Source of the DNA: Salegentibacter tibetensis
Lineage (GTDB): Bacteria; Bacteroidota; Bacteroidia; Flavobacteriales; Flavobacteriaceae
Direction of reading: 5' to 3'
Length of the DNA stretch: 64,000 bases
NCBI RefSeq assembly: GCF_020164485.1
Contig: NZ_JAIQZA010000009.1
Coordinates: 1-64,000 of the forward strand
A model generated the notes under the pieces. The model was not told the origin of the DNA. It did no database searches and worked only from the letters and a program-made list of their open reading frames with translations. Positions 34,479 to 42,488 of this stretch are shown in pieces (position 1 is the first letter of the stretch; every line of letters starts with the position of its first letter). Both the position numbers and the translations under genes were made by a program.

Positions 34479-34772
34479 ATGGAAACTTCAGAAGACAAAT
34501 ATTTAAAGGCCCGGGAGCGGGTTAAAGAACTGCGAGAATTCTACAATCATTTATTCTCCTATATTTTAGTGAACTTATTCCTGGCCGGAATTAATTACTA
34601 CAGCAATCAATGGGCATATCCCTGGTTTTTATGGGTTGTAGGTGGCTGGGGAATCGGTTTGGCCTTTGATGCTTTAAAAGCCTTTAGATTGAATCCTATG
34701 TTCGATAAGCGTTGGGAAGAACGCAAGATTCAGGAGTATATGGAGAAAGAAGAAAAACAGCGCTGGGACTAA
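34479..34772 (+). CDS. Stand-alone 2TM-domain protein
   Basis: A 97-residue protein made of one 2TM domain: a charged helix (YLKARERVKELREFYNHLFS), two TM helices (about 24-42 and 50-68) and the closing RWEERKIQEYMEKEE. It closely resembles the C-terminal domain of the kinase just upstream, so it is a paralogous single-domain copy. It lies 2 bases after the kinase and overlaps the response regulator start by one base (TAATG). A role as membrane partner of the kinase is inferred. Confidence 0.88.
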   Translation: METSEDKYLKARERVKELREFYNHLFSYILVNLFLAGINYYSNQWAYPWFLWVVGGWGIGLAFDALKAFRLNPMFDKRWEERKIQEYMEKEEKQRWD

Positions 34773-35524
34773 TGGAAATTGTAATTGTTGAAGACGAAAA
34801 ACCGGCTGCCCGGCGTTTACAAAGAATGCTTAAAAAGCTGGAATTAGAAGTGAATACTCTGTTGCATTCAGTAAATGAAGGTGTTACCTGGTTTAAGGAA
34901 AATCCCGAGCCTGATCTCGTTTTTCTTGATATTCAACTTAGTGACGGTATTTCTTTGGAAATTTTTGAGCAAGTAAAAATTAGCAGCGCGGTTATTTTCA
35001 CCACAGCCTATGATGAATATGCACTAAAAGCTTTTAAACTGAATAGTGTAGATTACCTTCTGAAGCCAATAGATGAAGAAGAATTGGGGAATGCGGTGAA
35101 TAAATTCAAAGAAAATTATCATAAAAATTCACCTCAAATAGATTTTAATGCTTTTAGAAAGATTCTGGAAACCGGAAGCAAACCAGATTACAAATCACGT
35201 TTTACAATCCGGGTGGGACAACATCTAAAGATCATCGCTGCCAATGAAATTTGCTGTTTTTATTCTGAAAATAAGGCTTCTTATCTCACTACAACTACCG
35301 GGAGAAATTATCTGGTAGATATTTCACTTGAAAACTTAGAAAAGGAGTTGGATCCTGAAAAATTCTTCAGAATTAACCGAAAATCGATTTTGAACATTGA
35401 TTGTATTGAAGATATTATCAGTTACACCAATAGCCGGTTAGAAGTCAAATTAAATACTTTTAAGGATTTTCAACTCATTGTAAGTCGTGAAAGGGTTAGG
35501 GATTTTAAAACCTGGATTTCTTAG
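34772..35524 (+). CDS. LytTR-family response regulator
   Basis: A 250-residue regulator from the ATG at 34772 (MEIVIVEDEKPAARRL). The receiver domain has the phospho-acceptor Asp in PDLVFLDIQLSDG, the conserved Thr region VIFTTAYDEYALKAF and Lys in YLLKPIDEEE. The LytTR DNA-binding domain runs from about residue 145 to 250 (ENKASYLTTTTGRNYLVD, FFRINRKSILNID, FQLIVSRERVRDFKTW). It is the cognate partner of the LytS-type kinase encoded just upstream. Targets unknown. Confidence 0.95.
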   Translation: MEIVIVEDEKPAARRLQRMLKKLELEVNTLLHSVNEGVTWFKENPEPDLVFLDIQLSDGISLEIFEQVKISSAVIFTTAYDEYALKAFKLNSVDYLLKPIDEEELGNAVNKFKENYHKNSPQIDFNAFRKILETGSKPDYKSRFTIRVGQHLKIIAANEICCFYSENKASYLTTTTGRNYLVDISLENLEKELDPEKFFRINRKSILNIDCIEDIISYTNSRLEVKLNTFKDFQLIVSRERVRDFKTWIS

Positions 35525-35661
35525 GCTTAAATGTTAAAATTGAAGATATTAAAACCTTCACGCTTTTTTCTTCGTAAATATTTATAGAGAGTTAGGAGTC
35601 TAAAAACACAATTTTGTTTTAGTTAGCCCCTGGTTTTTTGGATTTTTTTGGTTGGTTAGGT

Positions 35662-35706
35662 GAAGGTTTGCCATATAGATGTATGGTGAGCCTTCATTGT
35701 TTTTGT
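35662..35706 (+). terminator. Hairpin terminator of the LytS/LytTR operon
   Basis: Bases 35662-35674 and 35683-35695 pair over 13 positions, three of them G-U, around an 8-base loop, followed by a T-rich stretch (ATTGTTTTTGTC). A second T-rich run precedes it at 35630-35650. Confidence 0.65.
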
Positions 35707-35789
35707 CAATATTTGAGATATAGAGTACTTAAAAACTAGCGTTTTCTAAATTTTATCAAATAAAATTTGATAGCCTTTTAAAAGATATT

Positions 35790-36593
35790 TTAAAGTGCGG
35801 CTACTGTACCCAGAACGTATAATTGTTCCATTGTTGGAGCTTCACTACCACCTTCAGGTTCTAAAGTAATTCCGAAAGCTTCTGACTGGTTAGGGTTTTT
35901 AAGACTGAAAACCTTATTATCGTCTGCTTCAAAATCATCCAGTAATCCTATGCTCGTTGGCGTAAGTGGCTGCATGGTAAGTGACCAAACCTGGTAAACT
36001 TTTCCGCGTGGAGGTTCGGGTAGGTCTTTAGCGTCTATATAAGCGGTATTTTCCTGAGTGTTCCAGTAAACCGAAGCATAGGCTTCGGGAGCTACGTTTT
36101 GCCCTTTTAAAGGTACTCGTTGTACGTCTTTATCTCTAATTACCGCAAGCAGTTCTTCAGCGTTTTCAGCATCTTCACGCGCATTGGCAATTTGTTCTTC
36201 CATTTGGGCATTTCTGGCTCGTTCAGCACTTAATTCTTCCCTTAAATCATTGGTTCGGTTAAAGAAAACGAAAAGGCCTATAAGTAATAATAAACTTGCC
36301 GCCCAACCTGAATAGGTAGTCCAGTTTATCTTTCTTACCGGAGTCTCTGTTGGCTCAGTAGCGGTTGGCGATTTAGTTAATTTTTTCTTTATAGAAGCGA
36401 TTAAATGTTCAGCATTATTTGGAGCCGCCGCAGACGATAATGTGAGTAAAGCTTTTTCAATTTCTTCAACCTCGGCTTTAACTTCAGGATATTCTTTTAG
36501 TACACGACTAACCTCGCGACTTTCTTTTTCGGAAAGCGCACCATAAACATACAATTCGAGAATTCCAGACGATATATACTTTTGAATATCCAT
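35790..36593 (-). CDS. RskA-like anti-sigma factor
   Basis: A 267-residue single-pass membrane protein. The N-terminal cytosolic domain has ISSGILELYVYGALSEKE and EEIEKALLTLS, as in anti-sigma-K/ZAS-like domains without zinc ligands. A TM helix lies near residues 95-110 (WAASLLLLIGLFVFF), then a coiled coil (RNAQMEEQIANAREDAENAE), and the RskA C-terminal domain (YASVYWNTQENTAYI, VYQVWSLTMQPLTPTSIGLL, FGITLEPEGGS, LYVLGTV). It sequesters the sigma factor encoded upstream; the genes overlap by one base (TAATG). Confidence 0.93.
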   Translation of the reverse strand: MDIQKYISSGILELYVYGALSEKESREVSRVLKEYPEVKAEVEEIEKALLTLSSAAAPNNAEHLIASIKKKLTKSPTATEPTETPVRKINWTTYSGWAASLLLLIGLFVFFNRTNDLREELSAERARNAQMEEQIANAREDAENAEELLAVIRDKDVQRVPLKGQNVAPEAYASVYWNTQENTAYIDAKDLPEPPRGKVYQVWSLTMQPLTPTSIGLLDDFEADDNKVFSLKNPNQSEAFGITLEPEGGSEAPTMEQLYVLGTVAAL

Positions 36594-37123
36594 TATTTAA
36601 TTACCATTTTTCTTAAATTATCAATACAAGCTCTATTTCGGGTTTTAACAGTCCCCAAAGGCATATCTAATTCTTCTGAAGTTTCTTTTTGCGTGTAGCC
36701 TTTGAAAAATAGGTAATCTATCAATTTTTTACATACCGGCTTTAAAGCGTCAATATACTTTTTAAGCCCGATAGAATCTACAGCTTCAGAGAAATTAGTT
36801 TTAGCTTCTAGTATATCTACGAAATTATCTGTCTTAAGGTTTTGTAGATCGTTTTTAAAATCTTTAGACCTTATTTTATCTATGGCTGCGTTACGCGCAA
36901 TATTAAGAACCCAGGTAAAAAAACGCCCTTTATCTGAACTGTAACTGGGTGCTTTATCCCAGATCTTTAAAAATACGTCTTGAAGTACTTCTTCAGCAAT
37001 AGTTTCATCTCTAATTATACTGTAAATAATTCCATAAGTACTTTCTGAATACAAATGGTAAATACGTTCAAAAGCTCTTTCGTTACCATTTTGAAGTTCT
37101 AAAATTAGGGCGTCCTGTTGCAT
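36593..37123 (-). CDS. ECF sigma factor of the SigK type
   Basis: A 176-residue ECF sigma factor. Region 2 covers ESTYGIIYSIIRDETIAEEV to GRFFTWVLNIARNAAIDKIR; region 4 has YTQKETSEELDMPLGTVKTRNR. It forms a translationally coupled pair with the RskA-like anti-sigma gene. On its own strand the leader contains GGGGCCTTCCCC, a small hairpin, and AACCAACTATT ahead of the ATG, the same 11-base word that precedes the other sigma gene in this window. Cu/Zn SOD lies directly upstream but is separated by a terminator. Confidence 0.94.
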   Translation of the reverse strand: MQQDALILELQNGNERAFERIYHLYSESTYGIIYSIIRDETIAEEVLQDVFLKIWDKAPSYSSDKGRFFTWVLNIARNAAIDKIRSKDFKNDLQNLKTDNFVDILEAKTNFSEAVDSIGLKKYIDALKPVCKKLIDYLFFKGYTQKETSEELDMPLGTVKTRNRACIDNLRKMVIK

Positions 37124-37230
37124 AAAAAATAGTTGGTTGGTATGTGATCTACCCCGGGGAAGGCCCCTAGGTATTTAGTAAAAAAAATAAATCTCGCTTA
37201 GTGGGTAAATGTATAGAAAAGTACTATTTG

Positions 37231-37263
37231 AAAAAAATAAAAAGCAGCAATTTGCCGCTTTTT
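37231..37263 (-). terminator. Terminator of the Cu/Zn superoxide dismutase gene
   Basis: Bases 37239-37250 and 37252-37263 form a stem of about 11 pairs (AAAAAGC...GCTTTTT outer arms, one G-U pair on the minus-strand RNA), with an A-run at 37231-37240 giving the U-tract on that strand. Confidence 0.75.
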
Positions 37264-37285
37264 ATTAAAATTTATCTGAAAGAGT

Positions 37286-37873
37286 TTACATTTTTATTAC
37301 TCCACATCCAACTCTGGTGCCAGCAGCTCCTGACGGTTGTGAGGTGAAATCGTCTACCCCGTCGTGTACTATAATCGCTTTTCCTACGATGTTTTTATTA
37401 TCGTCATCACATCCTATACACCATTCATCCGTTGTCATACTAACAGTTCCTACTCCATTGGCATCAACTTCAAAGTTTCCTATATCTCCTTTGTGGTAAC
37501 CTTCAGCATCACCCCATTTTCCGTGTTTTTCGTTGGTGGGATTCCAGTGGCCACCGGCAGAAGTTCCGTCTTCGGCAGAGCAATCTGCTTTCTGGTGAAT
37601 GTGAATAGCATGTTTACCTTCAGCTAAACCAGTAATGGTAGCTTCCATAGTAACTTCACCATCTTCTTCGGTGAAGCTTACTTCGCCACCCAGTTCGCTT
37701 CCGCTTTTAGGCTCCAGAGGAACAGTAATTTCTTTAACTTCTTGCTGAGCTTCCATTTCAGAATTCATTTCTGTTTCGGCAGCGTTTTCAGCATCGTCTT
37801 CTTTCTTGTCGTTTTTACAACCTATTATTAATAAAGAGGCGCAAAATACTAATGATAAACTTATTCGTTTCAT
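37286..37873 (-). CDS. sodC: Cu/Zn superoxide dismutase family lipoprotein
   Basis: A 195-residue protein with a lipoprotein signal (SLVFCASLLIIGC, Cys19), a short acidic linker (DDAENAAETEMNSEMEAQQ), and a SOD_CuZn domain. Metal ligands are in GKHAIHIHQKADC, GGHWNPTNEKHGKWG and AIIVHDG; the disulfide cysteines are ADC and VGCGVI, and the active-site Arg is in GAAGTRVGCG. An extra pair, DEWCIGCDDDN, is present in the loop before the electrostatic region. It detoxifies superoxide at the cell envelope. It has its own terminator and lies just before the sigma gene. Confidence 0.94.
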   Translation of the reverse strand: MKRISLSLVFCASLLIIGCKNDKKEDDAENAAETEMNSEMEAQQEVKEITVPLEPKSGSELGGEVSFTEEDGEVTMEATITGLAEGKHAIHIHQKADCSAEDGTSAGGHWNPTNEKHGKWGDAEGYHKGDIGNFEVDANGVGTVSMTTDEWCIGCDDDNKNIVGKAIIVHDGVDDFTSQPSGAAGTRVGCGVIKM

Positions 37874-37970
37874 AATCTATTGATTGGTTTTAGATTGAAT
37901 ACAACTAAATTAAGCCTATCTTAAAGCCTAACCAAAGATTTAAGGATAGGTTAACAAAGCCCGTTTTATT

Positions 37971-39182
37971 TCAAATTAGTTTGGTTTTTATTTTTGTTTC
38001 TGAAGCTAAACTTTTGTGTACCGGGCATCGGTCGGCTATTTCCAGTAACCTTTGTTTTTGTTTTTCATCCAGGTCTCCAAACAGTTTAATCTCCCTTCTA
38101 AAAGTATCTATTTTTGAAGTTTTTTCTTCGCAATTTTCACAATCCTCGTGATGTTCCCGGGAATAATAAACATGTGTTTCAACATTTTCCAGTGGCCATT
38201 TTTTGCGTTTGGCATACATTTGAAGCGTCATAGAAGTACAGGAAGCCAGGCCAGATGATAAGAACTGATAGGGAGTAGGGCCGTAGTCTTTTCCGCCTGC
38301 GCTTATGGGTTCATCGGCCAGGAAAGTATGATTTCCGGCTTTCATATTTGTAGTAAAAGCATCTTCTTTTTCTAATCCTGCTACTACATCTGCATTAGAT
38401 TCCGGAATTTCTTTCTTCGGAATTTCCAAATATCGTGCAGCCCACGTAGCAATTACATTACCGGCGTAAGAAGCGTCACCTTTGGCTGCAAGTAAATGTT
38501 CTGCCCCATCCAGAGAAATAAAACTCTTAGGATGTCTGGCAGCAATATAAAGTTCTTCAGCATTTTTAATGCTTACAATATTATCTTGCGGCGAGTGCAT
38601 AATGAGGAGGGACTTTTTAAGATCGGCGAGATATGGTTTTAATTCATGTTTGGCGATATCGTCCAGAAATTGCTTTTTGATCTTAAAAGACCGGCCGCCA
38701 ATATTAACCTGAGCTTCCCCATTTTTCTCGATCTCTTTTATATTATTCTCTATTAAATGCTGAACGTGGGCCGTGGTAGAAGGCGCTGCTATAGTTGTAA
38801 CCGCTTTAACCGATTTCAACTCTTTTGCTGCAAATAGAACTGCAGCTCCACCTAGCGAATGGCCTATTAATAAGCTTGGAGCTTTAAATTCTTTTTTCAA
38901 ATAAGTTGCCGCAGCCAAAAGATCCTGGATATTTCCCGAAAAATTACTTTCTGAAAACTCTCCCTCGCTTTCTCCCAATCCGGTAAAATCGAAACGTAAA
39001 ACTCCATAGCCGTTTTGAGCCAGGGTGCGGCTGATGTTTTTGGCGGCAAAAAAATTTTTATTGCAGGTAAAACAATGCGCGAAAAGCACAAAGTTATGAG
39101 GATCCTGGTTAAAGGGGAGCTCCAGGTAACCTGATAAGTCATCACCACTTTTATTCTTAAAGTTTACTTTTTCGGTTTTCAT
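37971..39182 (-). CDS. Alpha/beta hydrolase fused to an OsmC domain
   Basis: A 403-residue protein with two domains. Residues about 20-250 are an alpha/beta hydrolase (FVLFAHCFTCNKNFFAAKN, nucleophile elbow LIGHSLGGAA, acid/His in SLDGAEHLLAAKGD). Residues about 265-403 are OsmC (ADEPISAGGKDYGPTPYQF, redox Cys in SGLASCTSMTL and ADRCPVHKSL). OsmC/Ohr proteins reduce organic hydroperoxides. The fusion is found in several bacterial groups; the link between both activities is unknown. An extra cysteine cluster, HHEDCENCEEK, sits in the OsmC part. Confidence 0.92.
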   Translation of the reverse strand: MKTEKVNFKNKSGDDLSGYLELPFNQDPHNFVLFAHCFTCNKNFFAAKNISRTLAQNGYGVLRFDFTGLGESEGEFSESNFSGNIQDLLAAATYLKKEFKAPSLLIGHSLGGAAVLFAAKELKSVKAVTTIAAPSTTAHVQHLIENNIKEIEKNGEAQVNIGGRSFKIKKQFLDDIAKHELKPYLADLKKSLLIMHSPQDNIVSIKNAEELYIAARHPKSFISLDGAEHLLAAKGDASYAGNVIATWAARYLEIPKKEIPESNADVVAGLEKEDAFTTNMKAGNHTFLADEPISAGGKDYGPTPYQFLSSGLASCTSMTLQMYAKRKKWPLENVETHVYYSREHHEDCENCEEKTSKIDTFRREIKLFGDLDEKQKQRLLEIADRCPVHKSLASETKIKTKLI

Positions 39183-39317
39183 TTACAAGTTTTTTAGACT
39201 GAGTAGATATTTGAAATATTCGGCTTTTATTTTGAAACATTTTGATTTTAAATACCCTGTGAAATTGCCAGAGCAGTTAATTTCAATTTACAAAAATGTT
39301 TGGTGTAAATAACAAAC

Positions 39318-39371
39318 AAAAAAGCTGATCAAAAATCAAAGAATTTTTCTTTTGATTTCCAATCAGCTTTT
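39318..39371 (-). terminator. Terminator after the DUF1080 gene
   Basis: AAAAAGCTGAT (39319-39329) pairs with ATCAGCTTTT (39362-39371), with a second inner stem AATCAAAGA/TCTTTTGATT. The A-rich bases upstream (39308-39320) give a U-tract on the minus strand. It ends the sugar operon that runs leftward. Confidence 0.8.
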
Positions 39372-39391
39372 AAAAAAATGGGAGATTGGTT

Positions 39392-40159
39392 TTAATCCAA
39401 TTCCTTTATTTTAATATTTCTAAACCATACTTTATCACTATGATCCTGCAGGGCAATATGGCCTTTACGGTTTTTACCGAAATCCTCCCAGTCTTTAAAC
39501 TTTGAGTTTTCTACTAATTTACTCCATTCTTCCCCGTGAACGGGAAATTCATTGATTAAAGTACCATTTAGTCGCACTGAACCTTTATTGGTTGCGTGAT
39601 TAATTCTAATTACGGTTTCATTCCATTCTCCCGCGTTCCTGGTTTTGTCCTCACTTGGCGGCATCATATCGTAAAGAGCACCGGCCTGTCTTATTTCACC
39701 ATTTTTTGCATCTGGATGCAATTTATTGTCTAAAATTTGAATTTCAGGTCCGGTTAAATAAGGTTCAGAAAACTCTTCACTTTCCTGAACTCCCCACATG
39801 ATCCCGCTGTTTCCTCCTTCTGAAATTTTCCATTCTACAGAAAGTTCAAAATTGGTGTAGGTTTTTTCTGAAATAAGGTTTTCAGAACCTTCGCGTTCTC
39901 CTTCAGAAGGAGTAAAAGCAATTACGCCGTCTTTAACCTGCCACTGGTCTGAAATGGAATCGGCGTTAAAAGCTTTCCAGCCTTCAAGGTTCTTACCGTT
40001 AAATAGTTTGTCCCAATTGTCATCGTTGCTGGCCATTGCGGTAGTATCATTAGCCGCATCAGATTCATAAGCCTCTTTTGCCTCTTGTTCTTTTTTATCA
40101 GATTTACAGGCAGTGGCTATAATCGCAGCCGCTACTAATATTAAAGTATTTTTCTTCAT
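39392..40159 (-). CDS. DUF1080 lipoprotein (3-keto-glycoside hydrolase/lyase-type)
   Basis: A 255-residue protein with a lipoprotein signal (LILVAAAIIATAC) and one DUF1080 (3-keto-disaccharide hydrolase) jellyroll domain, with the signatures KLFNGKNLEGWKAFN, ENLISEKTYTNFELSVEWK, GNSGIMWGVQ, GPEIQILDN and GHIALQDHSDKVWFRNIKI. Relatives cleave 3-keto-glycosides made by sugar 3-dehydrogenases. Nearby GMC oxidoreductase, TIM-barrel isomerases and Gfo/Idh/MocA enzymes fit that route. The mature protein would be at the periplasmic or outer-membrane face. Confidence 0.92.
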   Translation of the reverse strand: MKKNTLILVAAAIIATACKSDKKEQEAKEAYESDAANDTTAMASNDDNWDKLFNGKNLEGWKAFNADSISDQWQVKDGVIAFTPSEGEREGSENLISEKTYTNFELSVEWKISEGGNSGIMWGVQESEEFSEPYLTGPEIQILDNKLHPDAKNGEIRQAGALYDMMPPSEDKTRNAGEWNETVIRINHATNKGSVRLNGTLINEFPVHGEEWSKLVENSKFKDWEDFGKNRKGHIALQDHSDKVWFRNIKIKELD

Positions 40160-40229
40160 TTATTTATCATTTTAACCCAATATAGGGGATTTATCACAGG
40201 CTTATAATAATTTCCCTGTTATTTATGCG

Positions 40230-40252
40230 TCCAGCATCATGCTGGTTTCATC
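40230..40252 (-). repeat. Inverted copy of the 23-base sequence at 33052-33074
   Basis: The minus strand reads GATGAAACCAGCATGATG then CTGGA, identical to 33052-33074. It lies in the 100-base gap between the DUF1080 gene and the TIM-barrel gene. On the plus strand it encodes SSIMLVSS, the same peptide as in the candidate small ORF, but without a start codon or open frame of useful length. Confidence 0.6.
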
Positions 40253-40259
40253 TTTATGT

Positions 40260-41315
40260 TTAGTTAATTCCTAAGATTCGTTTTAATTTTTGCTCATCTA
40301 TATCGCTACCAGCAAAATCGTCGAATTTCTTTTGGGTAGCTTCAATAATATGGCTTTTAATAAACGGAGCTCCCTCACGAGCACCCTGATCTGGTGATTT
40401 GATGCAGCATTCCCATTCAAGAACTGCCCAGACATTGCAGCCATATTCGGTTAATTTAGAAAAGATGGTTTTGAAATCTACCTGACCATCTCCGGGATGC
40501 CTATATCTTCCTGCACGATCTATCCAGTCGCCATAACCACCAAAAGAGCCTTTTTTTCCGGTAGGGTTAAATTCAGCATCTTTTACGTGGAACATTTTTA
40601 TGAATTCGTGGTAATGATCTATGTACGAAATATAATCTAATTGCTGCAGCACAAAATGGCTGGGATCATATAAAAGATTTACTCGTTTGTGATTATTGGT
40701 TGCTTCAAGGAAACGTTCAAAAGTCACCCCATCGTGGAGATCTTCTCCCGGGTGAACTTCGTAGCAAACATCTACACCCTGTTCATCAAATTCATTTAAA
40801 ATTGGCATCCAGCGTTTTGCAAGTTCCTTGAATCCCATTTCTACAAGGCCTTGCGGTCTTTGTGGCCAGGGATGGGCCGTATGCCAAAGCAAAGATCCAC
40901 TAAACGTTCCGTGAACATCCAAATCAAAATGCCTGCTGGCGCGGGCTGCGCTTTTCATTTGCTCCACGGCCCATTCGGTTCTGGCTTTTGGATTGCCTTT
41001 AACCTCATCTGGGGCAAAATTATCGAACATGGTATCGTAAGCCGAATGTACCGCAACAAGTTGCCCCTGTAAATGGGTGCAAAGCTCAGTGACTTCCAGC
41101 CCGTAAGACTCTACTCTTCCCTTAATTTCTTCGCAATAATCTTTGCTTTCTCCAGCCTTTTTCAAATCGATTAAAGCCGATTCCCAGGTAGGAATCTGAA
41201 TTCCTTTATATCCTAAATCTGCAGCCCATTCGCACAAACCATCCAAACTATTGAATGGCTCTTTGGTATCCATAAATTGTGCTAAATAAACCGCAGGTCC
41301 TTTTACTGTTTTCAT
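40260..41315 (-). CDS. Sugar phosphate isomerase/epimerase family TIM-barrel enzyme
   Basis: A xylose-isomerase-like (AP endonuclease family 2) TIM barrel of about 351 residues from the ATG at 41315 (MKTVKGPAVYLAQFMD); the in-frame ATG at 41348 would overlap the upstream gene. Metal and substrate ligands are in CYEVHPGEDLHDG, LLYDPSHFVLQQ, FHVKDAEFNPTG and AVLEWECC. Members isomerise or epimerise sugars and keto-inositols with a divalent metal. It follows the Gfo/Idh/MocA gene by 11 bases in the sugar operon. No signal peptide: cytosolic. Confidence 0.92.
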   Translation of the reverse strand: MKTVKGPAVYLAQFMDTKEPFNSLDGLCEWAADLGYKGIQIPTWESALIDLKKAGESKDYCEEIKGRVESYGLEVTELCTHLQGQLVAVHSAYDTMFDNFAPDEVKGNPKARTEWAVEQMKSAARASRHFDLDVHGTFSGSLLWHTAHPWPQRPQGLVEMGFKELAKRWMPILNEFDEQGVDVCYEVHPGEDLHDGVTFERFLEATNNHKRVNLLYDPSHFVLQQLDYISYIDHYHEFIKMFHVKDAEFNPTGKKGSFGGYGDWIDRAGRYRHPGDGQVDFKTIFSKLTEYGCNVWAVLEWECCIKSPDQGAREGAPFIKSHIIEATQKKFDDFAGSDIDEQKLKRILGIN

Positions 41316-41326
41316 TTTATTAAATT

Positions 41327-42466
41327 TTATGCATCTAATTTCACCCAAACATTTCCTTTGGCATGAGAATCTACTACTTTTTCTATAAAGTTCATTCCGC
41401 GTTTCCCATCTTTCATTGTAGGAAATTCTGCCGGATTATATTTTTCTTCGTTAATCGCCCTGGCAACTCCTTTGTAAATATTACCCATAGAATCAAAAAT
41501 GCCTTCTGGGTGTCCCGGAGGCAATTTGCTGCCATCTAATGCAAGCGCAGAGTTATATTCGTTCCCTGGTTTTAAAACTTTAAGCGGTTGCCCGTCTTCC
41601 AGTTTGTAGAGGTAATTTGGATTTTCCTGCTCCCATTTTAAGCCGGCTTTTTTTCCGTAAATCTTTACGGCAAAATTATTTTCTTCTCCCGTAGCGATCT
41701 GGCTTGATCTAAGCACACCTTTTACGAATTCTGAAAAACGCAGTAGCACCGTACCGTCTACATCCATTTTATTATCTGAATACACATAATTTAAGTCGGC
41801 TAAAAGTTCTTTTACCTCGAGACCTGAAACATACTCGATCATATTAAAAGCGTGGGTGCCAATATCACCAATACAGCAACTGATGCCTCCTTTTTCAGGA
41901 TCAAGACGCCAGATACTGTTCCTTTCATCTTTATCGTGAATAATTGAATTTATCCATCCCTGATAATATTGGACGTCTATCTTTTGAATTTCACCAATCT
42001 CGCCAGCGGCGATCATTTCTTTCATTTGGCGAATCATTGGATAACCTGTGTAAGTGTAAGTTACCGCAAAAACGGTTTTAGATTTATTGAGGGTGTCTTC
42101 AAGTATTTTTGCTTCTTCATAAGTAGTGGTCATTGGTTTTTCACAAATTACGTGATAACCGTTTTCCAAAAGCTGCTTGGCCATTGGGAAATGCAAAAAG
42201 TTTGGTGTAAGAATTGAAACTACTCTAATACGCTCTTCCTCCGGTAGTTTTGCCTCTTCTGCAATTAAATGGTCCAGATCTTTATAAACCCTATCGATTC
42301 CAATTCCCAGTTCCTGAGCAAATTTTTTGCTCTCTTCCAGGTCAGGATTAAAAACCCCGCCTACAAATTCAAATTTATCAAACATAGAAGAGGCAACCCG
42401 GTGTAGAATTCCGATAAGGGAATCTCCACCTCCGCCTAATACTCCTAATTTTATTTTTTTACTCAT
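41327..42466 (-). CDS. Gfo/Idh/MocA-family oxidoreductase
   Basis: A 379-residue NAD(P)-dependent dehydrogenase. The N-terminal Rossmann fold has KLGVLGGGGDSLIGILH, HVICEKPMTTTYEEA (catalytic Lys in EKP) and VTYTYTGYPMIRQMKEM. The C-terminal substrate domain includes the DIGTHAFNMIEYV motif (catalytic Asp/His). Such enzymes oxidise or reduce inositols, keto-sugars or amino-sugars. It lies between the MFS transporter and the TIM-barrel gene in one run with gaps under 25 bases, suggesting cytosolic handling of an imported oxidised sugar. Confidence 0.93.
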   Translation of the reverse strand: MSKKIKLGVLGGGGDSLIGILHRVASSMFDKFEFVGGVFNPDLEESKKFAQELGIGIDRVYKDLDHLIAEEAKLPEEERIRVVSILTPNFLHFPMAKQLLENGYHVICEKPMTTTYEEAKILEDTLNKSKTVFAVTYTYTGYPMIRQMKEMIAAGEIGEIQKIDVQYYQGWINSIIHDKDERNSIWRLDPEKGGISCCIGDIGTHAFNMIEYVSGLEVKELLADLNYVYSDNKMDVDGTVLLRFSEFVKGVLRSSQIATGEENNFAVKIYGKKAGLKWEQENPNYLYKLEDGQPLKVLKPGNEYNSALALDGSKLPPGHPEGIFDSMGNIYKGVARAINEEKYNPAEFPTMKDGKRGMNFIEKVVDSHAKGNVWVKLDA

Positions 42467-42488
42467 AATTTATTTATTTTTTGCTTGG

